Source: Protonemura montana (taxonomy: Eukaryota > Arthropoda > Insecta > Plecoptera > Nemouridae). From it: 64,000 nucleotides of DNA. Of this stretch, positions 60,254 through 64,000 are shown in pieces (position 1 is the stretch's first letter; the number at the start of each line of letters is the position of its first letter). The translations under genes and the position numbers were made by a program. The notes under the pieces were generated by a model. It worked only from the letters and a program-made list of their open reading frames with translations, searched no databases and was not told where the DNA came from. The stretch is taken from NCBI GenBank assembly GCA_947568835.1, contig OX387602.1, positions 11,459,021 to 11,523,020 of the forward strand. Direction: 5' to 3'.

Positions 60254-62320
60254 TCATAATGCGGCACTGAAAACAACAACGCAACCAAGAAAATAATTAT
60301 TTGACAGTACTTTTCAGACACAAATAGTCACCGAAGTGTTTAATTAAGGGAATGTTTTACCCTTCAAGCACACAGGTACCATCCAGGTGACAACAAAATT
60401 GCACGCTTATCATATCAGTAATACTCGTGTGTTGATATTTTACCAGTGCATCATGCACGAGCACTACAAATAAGCCAGCTTCGACTCTAGGAAGTCAGAG
60501 TAACCGGTGTGACATTCTGACAGTAAGACCTACCCGCCAGTAAATCAAGTTATGAGATTTCGTTACATACACGAAATGCACGGCAAGCTCTGTCTAGGTA
60601 TTCAATTAGTGAATGCGTTTCAAGCTTTTATTTTGTATCTCTAAGTTGCAAGCAATCCCAGCATTATATTCTGTACATTCGTACAGACCTGTGTACACCA
60701 AGCTTTCGCATAAAGACAACCCAACGATACAAACATAAATTAAATTAAGCTTTGCAGTGAAACTCAACCACAAGTTCTCACTAGGTGGTCGCTCGCTTTT
60801 CTCATCGGATCGAAACATTATAGGGCACGGCCATAGTCATCTTATTATTATTATAACAACCCATTTTGCCTCGCGTCCCCCGAAATACTGACACCGGCTT
60901 AACACATTAACACCCTACCCGGGCACGCAAAGGGTGGTTATTATTAACCCCTTACTCCCCGTCGCCTCAGCAGGAATGTTATCCCGGTGGCCGACGGTAT
61001 AATCTGGGGAATGCCAAATTATGGGTCAACAAAAAATGTTAGATCGTAAGAGTGAGATAGACGATCAACATGTAATTATAATTAAATCGTGTGTTATAAG
61101 AAAATTATTTGTAACGAAATAAAATCAGTTTCAGTTAAACTGAAATCTTTGAGCAAATCTTGGAAGATACTTTGGAATAGCATACTGAAGATATTTCGAA
61201 ATACAAACTTAAACGTGTGTTTGTGTGGTTAAGCACTGCATGCACGGTTAAAATTAAATTCTAAAGGATAGAGAGAAAGCAATAATAGGGCTCTGTGGAT
61301 ATATTTGTGAAGAGGTGCTGCATTGCAAGTAAGTACTCGATAATACTTCTTGAACTTACATTGAGTGTACTTACCGTTGCATTATTGCTTTGGGATTTAA
61401 TTCACAGAAATAAACCGACAAAAGCGCACCGACACAGAAATGTAAATTAGTATTAAAGAAGTTATTTTTCAAGAAAATGTGTGAATTGTAGAGAACGTTA
61501 ACTCTCATCGTCTAAGATAATGTTCCTCGCGAAATTCGACATCCCAGCTGCGGTTTCAAAATGTGTGACAAGCGAAACAGAGCCTCTCTAGATTTCGGTT
61601 AGCATTCTAGTCATTCACATTCATGTATGGCAATAACAATAACATTCTCTATGAATATAAGTTTGTCAGGGCAAAGTTTCCCCCGAGCGTATGGAGTCAC
61701 TGGGTGTCACGCTTAACAAGTTTCCATTATTAAGGTCAGTGTTAATGAAGCTGCAACTAGGTTTAGTTGGGACTGATTCGTGCAGAAACCGTGGTGCAAT
61801 TGCAGACCGCAATGGACATTGGAGCCTCGACATCTGTGAGATCGTGGTGACCACAATTGCAACCGTACTGTCACAATTATATGCAACATTGCTAGGAATA
61901 GTCTCTTTTTATTGACAATGCCACAACGTGGAATTCCTGAGTAAGTCTAGCAAAAACAAAAAATTAAGCTGAGGTCTGCATTTTTGATAAAACGTTAACT
62001 GTGGTTTGTTGTCTAGTTTTAAAAATATGTCAAATTGCCCCAACGAGATATTTTGTTTTATAAAAAATATTTAAAATACCACGAAGCTGAAATTGAATGT
62101 GACTATAAAGCTTGTCTATAATTTCCCACAAGACACGTTAAAACACACGTAATAAAAAATATAAGAAAGGTTGTTAATATCAGAAGAAGCTTGAGATATT
62201 CGTCGACATTTCAGGCTTGTATTATATATTTTTGTAGCCATACAAGATTATGTCAGAAGAGCAGCATTAAATTAGGAATGAATCCATTAATCTCAGCACA
62301 CAATGTCAATGGTGGTGTAC

Positions 62321-62362
62321 ACATGGTTTAGTGACTTTGTCGTCGTCCTGGCTTCGACTCCC
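62321..62362 (+). repeat. tRNA-derived SINE-like fragment
   Basis: A-box-like TGGTTTAGTGACTT and B-box-like GGCTTCGACTCCCG are spaced about 15 nt apart. This resembles the promoter of a short tRNA-derived element; no complete cloverleaf. Confidence 0.35.
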
Positions 62363-63320
62363 GCTTGATGACGTTGGCCTGCGGTGGCAGGTGTTTGGTT
62401 GGCTTAGCCTGTCTCGAAGGACACCTGAGCCCTGTTATTCATATCGCCGTATTTTCCACTGCGGCATCAGAATAATATGCTAGCTTTTCATGCACATCCT
62501 TCATTGTACATCGGCAGGAAAACAAAGGCGCAGAGCGCCGTCTTGCACGCCGGAAAACATCTCGCTTTTCATGAGGCGAAACCAATCGTTCTTTTTGAGT
62601 GATTTCTTTTTCTGTGCAACCGTCTTGGATGAATCGACAAGTGCGTTTATATAAGCTGTGTATCTCCGATCGCATCGAAATTGCAGGTATTTTTCATTCA
62701 AATCGAGGCAATATCCAGATACTATGAATGGATTTCACTTAATTTAAATGCGAATTTCTAGGAAATAAAAATGTAATTTTCAATATATCTTCTCTGTGTA
62801 AGAAAAAGATCTCATGTTCTTGCCTTCAATTCAAAATTTAAAAAATGTACTTTAGGAAGTATAGGTACAAACGAATTTTTGATCATTGAAGTGGAATGTA
62901 AACTAGATATCTATTTTATTGATGAAGATGTTAAATGACTTCTGTCGTTTACAGAATATAGTCTTTACCGGTTCTTCTATATTGATTCTGCTCTCTGACA
63001 CATAAGGCAAACCTTCCTCAGTATTTACCTAGCTCTATGAGGGGTTGGCGCTCAGTAGGAGTACTAACAGAGGAACACCAGTGTTCAGCTCTCAAGCTGC
63101 AGACACCCAGCCAAGCCATCCAGCCAGACGACAAACTAATTCTATATTCCAGCTCGAAATGACGTTCGAATTAGCCCGGCTCCATTTGGCTCAGGTGTGC
63201 GCAGAGCAGAAGGGCATGAGACAAACGCAAACTGGGAGAATACATCCCAAATTAGCTAACCACGTTAATAAGATGCAATGAGTGTTAATTTCAGATACTT
63301 AACTTAGGAGACGGTACGAA

Positions 63321-64000
63321 AGTTGTTTAAATTTCCACCAAGCCATGGCATCAGCACGAACGTTGTTTAAACTTCCACCAAGCCATGATATCAGCACGAA
63401 CGTTATTTAAACTTCCACCAAGCCATGATATCAGCACGAACGTTATTTAAACTTCCACCAAGCCATGATATCAGCACGAACGTTGTTTAAACTTCCACCA
63501 AGCCATGATATCAGCACGAACGTTATTTAAACTTCCACCAAGCCATGATATCAGCACGAACGTTATTTAAACTTCCACCAAGCCATGGCATCAGCACGAA
63601 CGTTGTTTAAACTTCCACCAAGCCATGATATCAGCACGAACGTTATTTAAACTTCCACCAAGCCATGATATCAGCACGAACGTTATTTAAACTTCCACCA
63701 AGCCATGGCATCAGCACGAACGTTGTTTAAACTTCCACCAAGCCATGATATCAGCACGAACGTTATTTAAACTTCCACCAAGCCATGATATCAGCACGAA
63801 CGTTGTTTAAACTTCCACCAAGCCATGATATCAGCACGAACGTTATTTAAACTTCCACCAAGCCATGATATCAGCACGAACGTTATTTAAACTTCCACCA
63901 AGCCATGGCATCAGCACAAACGTTATTTAAACTTCCACCAAGCCATGACGTCAGCACGAACGTTGTTTAAACTTCCACCAAGCCATGATATCAGCACGAA
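63321..64000. repeat. 40-bp satellite / minisatellite array running off the right edge
   Basis: 17 consecutive 40-bp units, each reading CGTT(A/G)TTTAAACTTCCACC then AAGCCATG(ATA/GCA)TCAG and CACGAA, with very low divergence; the first unit is the most degenerate. Three sites vary: A/G at unit position 5, and ATA, GCA or ACG near position 28. The variants recur with an approximate three-unit (120-bp) period. The array is truncated by the window end, so its true size is unknown. Confidence 0.95.

Larger units (their letters stand above)
39798..64000. other. Upstream DIP intron or intergenic region, no supported gene
   Basis: 24 kb of mostly AT-rich sequence with GC-richer patches near 44960-45070, 47930-48250, 57300-57420, 58100-58225 and 60840-61000. 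The missing 5' exon(s) of the DIP gene lie here or beyond the right edge; because the first visible exon starts in phase 1, this stretch is probably largely intron. I found no signal-peptide exon with a matching phase-1 donor that I would defend. Confidence 0.5.

Noticed and set aside
60079..60321. Minus-strand frame starting MSEKYCQIIIFLVALLF, like a signal peptide, considered as the missing DIP first exon
   Set aside because: No phase-1 donor at a sensible place, and the sequence overlaps a palindrome that creates the hydrophilic part by chance.
63000..63130. Minus-strand stretch ending CTAG|GTAAAT in phase 1, considered as the exon before DIP Ig1
   Set aside because: The encoded residues do not resemble a signal peptide or DIP N-terminus, and the acceptor is weak.
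63321..64000. CRISPR-like array
   Set aside because: The whole 40-bp unit repeats without unique spacers, so it is a satellite in an animal genome.

Overview
The window is nuclear DNA from an animal, almost certainly an arthropod (insect or crustacean; I cannot narrow it further). It is AT-rich, with GT-AG introns, AATAAA poly(A) signals, many homopolymer runs and short mobile repeats. There are no bacterial operons, rRNA genes or CRISPR arrays. The protein families point the same way: a three-Ig-domain DIP/lachesin-type neuronal cell-surface protein, and three SLC5-family sodium/solute cotransporters.

Layout. A DIP-type gene runs on the minus strand. Eight coding exons are visible between 39797 and 1156, each Ig domain is split over two exons, and the stop codon is at 1156. 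The 5' end (signal peptide and 5' UTR) was not found, so the gene is 5'-incomplete here. The intron between its first two visible exons (16498-39699, about 23 kb) contains three complete SLC5 genes on the opposite strand: gene A (17436-21496, 597 aa), gene B (22436-27780, 599 aa) and gene C (28876-36567, 591 aa). All three have 12 coding exons with matching intron positions and phases, so they arose by tandem duplication of an already intron-rich ancestor. B and C look closer to each other than to A.

Outside the genes, the introns and the 24 kb upstream of the DIP exons (39798-64000) hold repeats: a fold-back element with two inverted tRNA-like units inside gene C intron 10; a 300-bp dispersed repeat with one copy in a DIP intron and an inverted copy in gene A; a 113-bp MITE-like element; a second dispersed repeat; tRNA-like SINE fragments; and a 40-bp satellite array that runs off the right edge of the window. 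I found no convincing gene in 39798-64000, only one weak candidate exon.

How the genes relate. The DIP protein should act at the neuronal surface in Dpr-DIP or homophilic adhesion. The transporters should move monocarboxylates or similar organic anions or vitamins with sodium at the plasma membrane. Nothing in the sequence links them functionally; the link is positional, a transporter cluster nested antisense inside a neuronal adhesion gene. Two introns use GC-AG rather than GT-AG boundaries: the last DIP intron and gene B intron 10.
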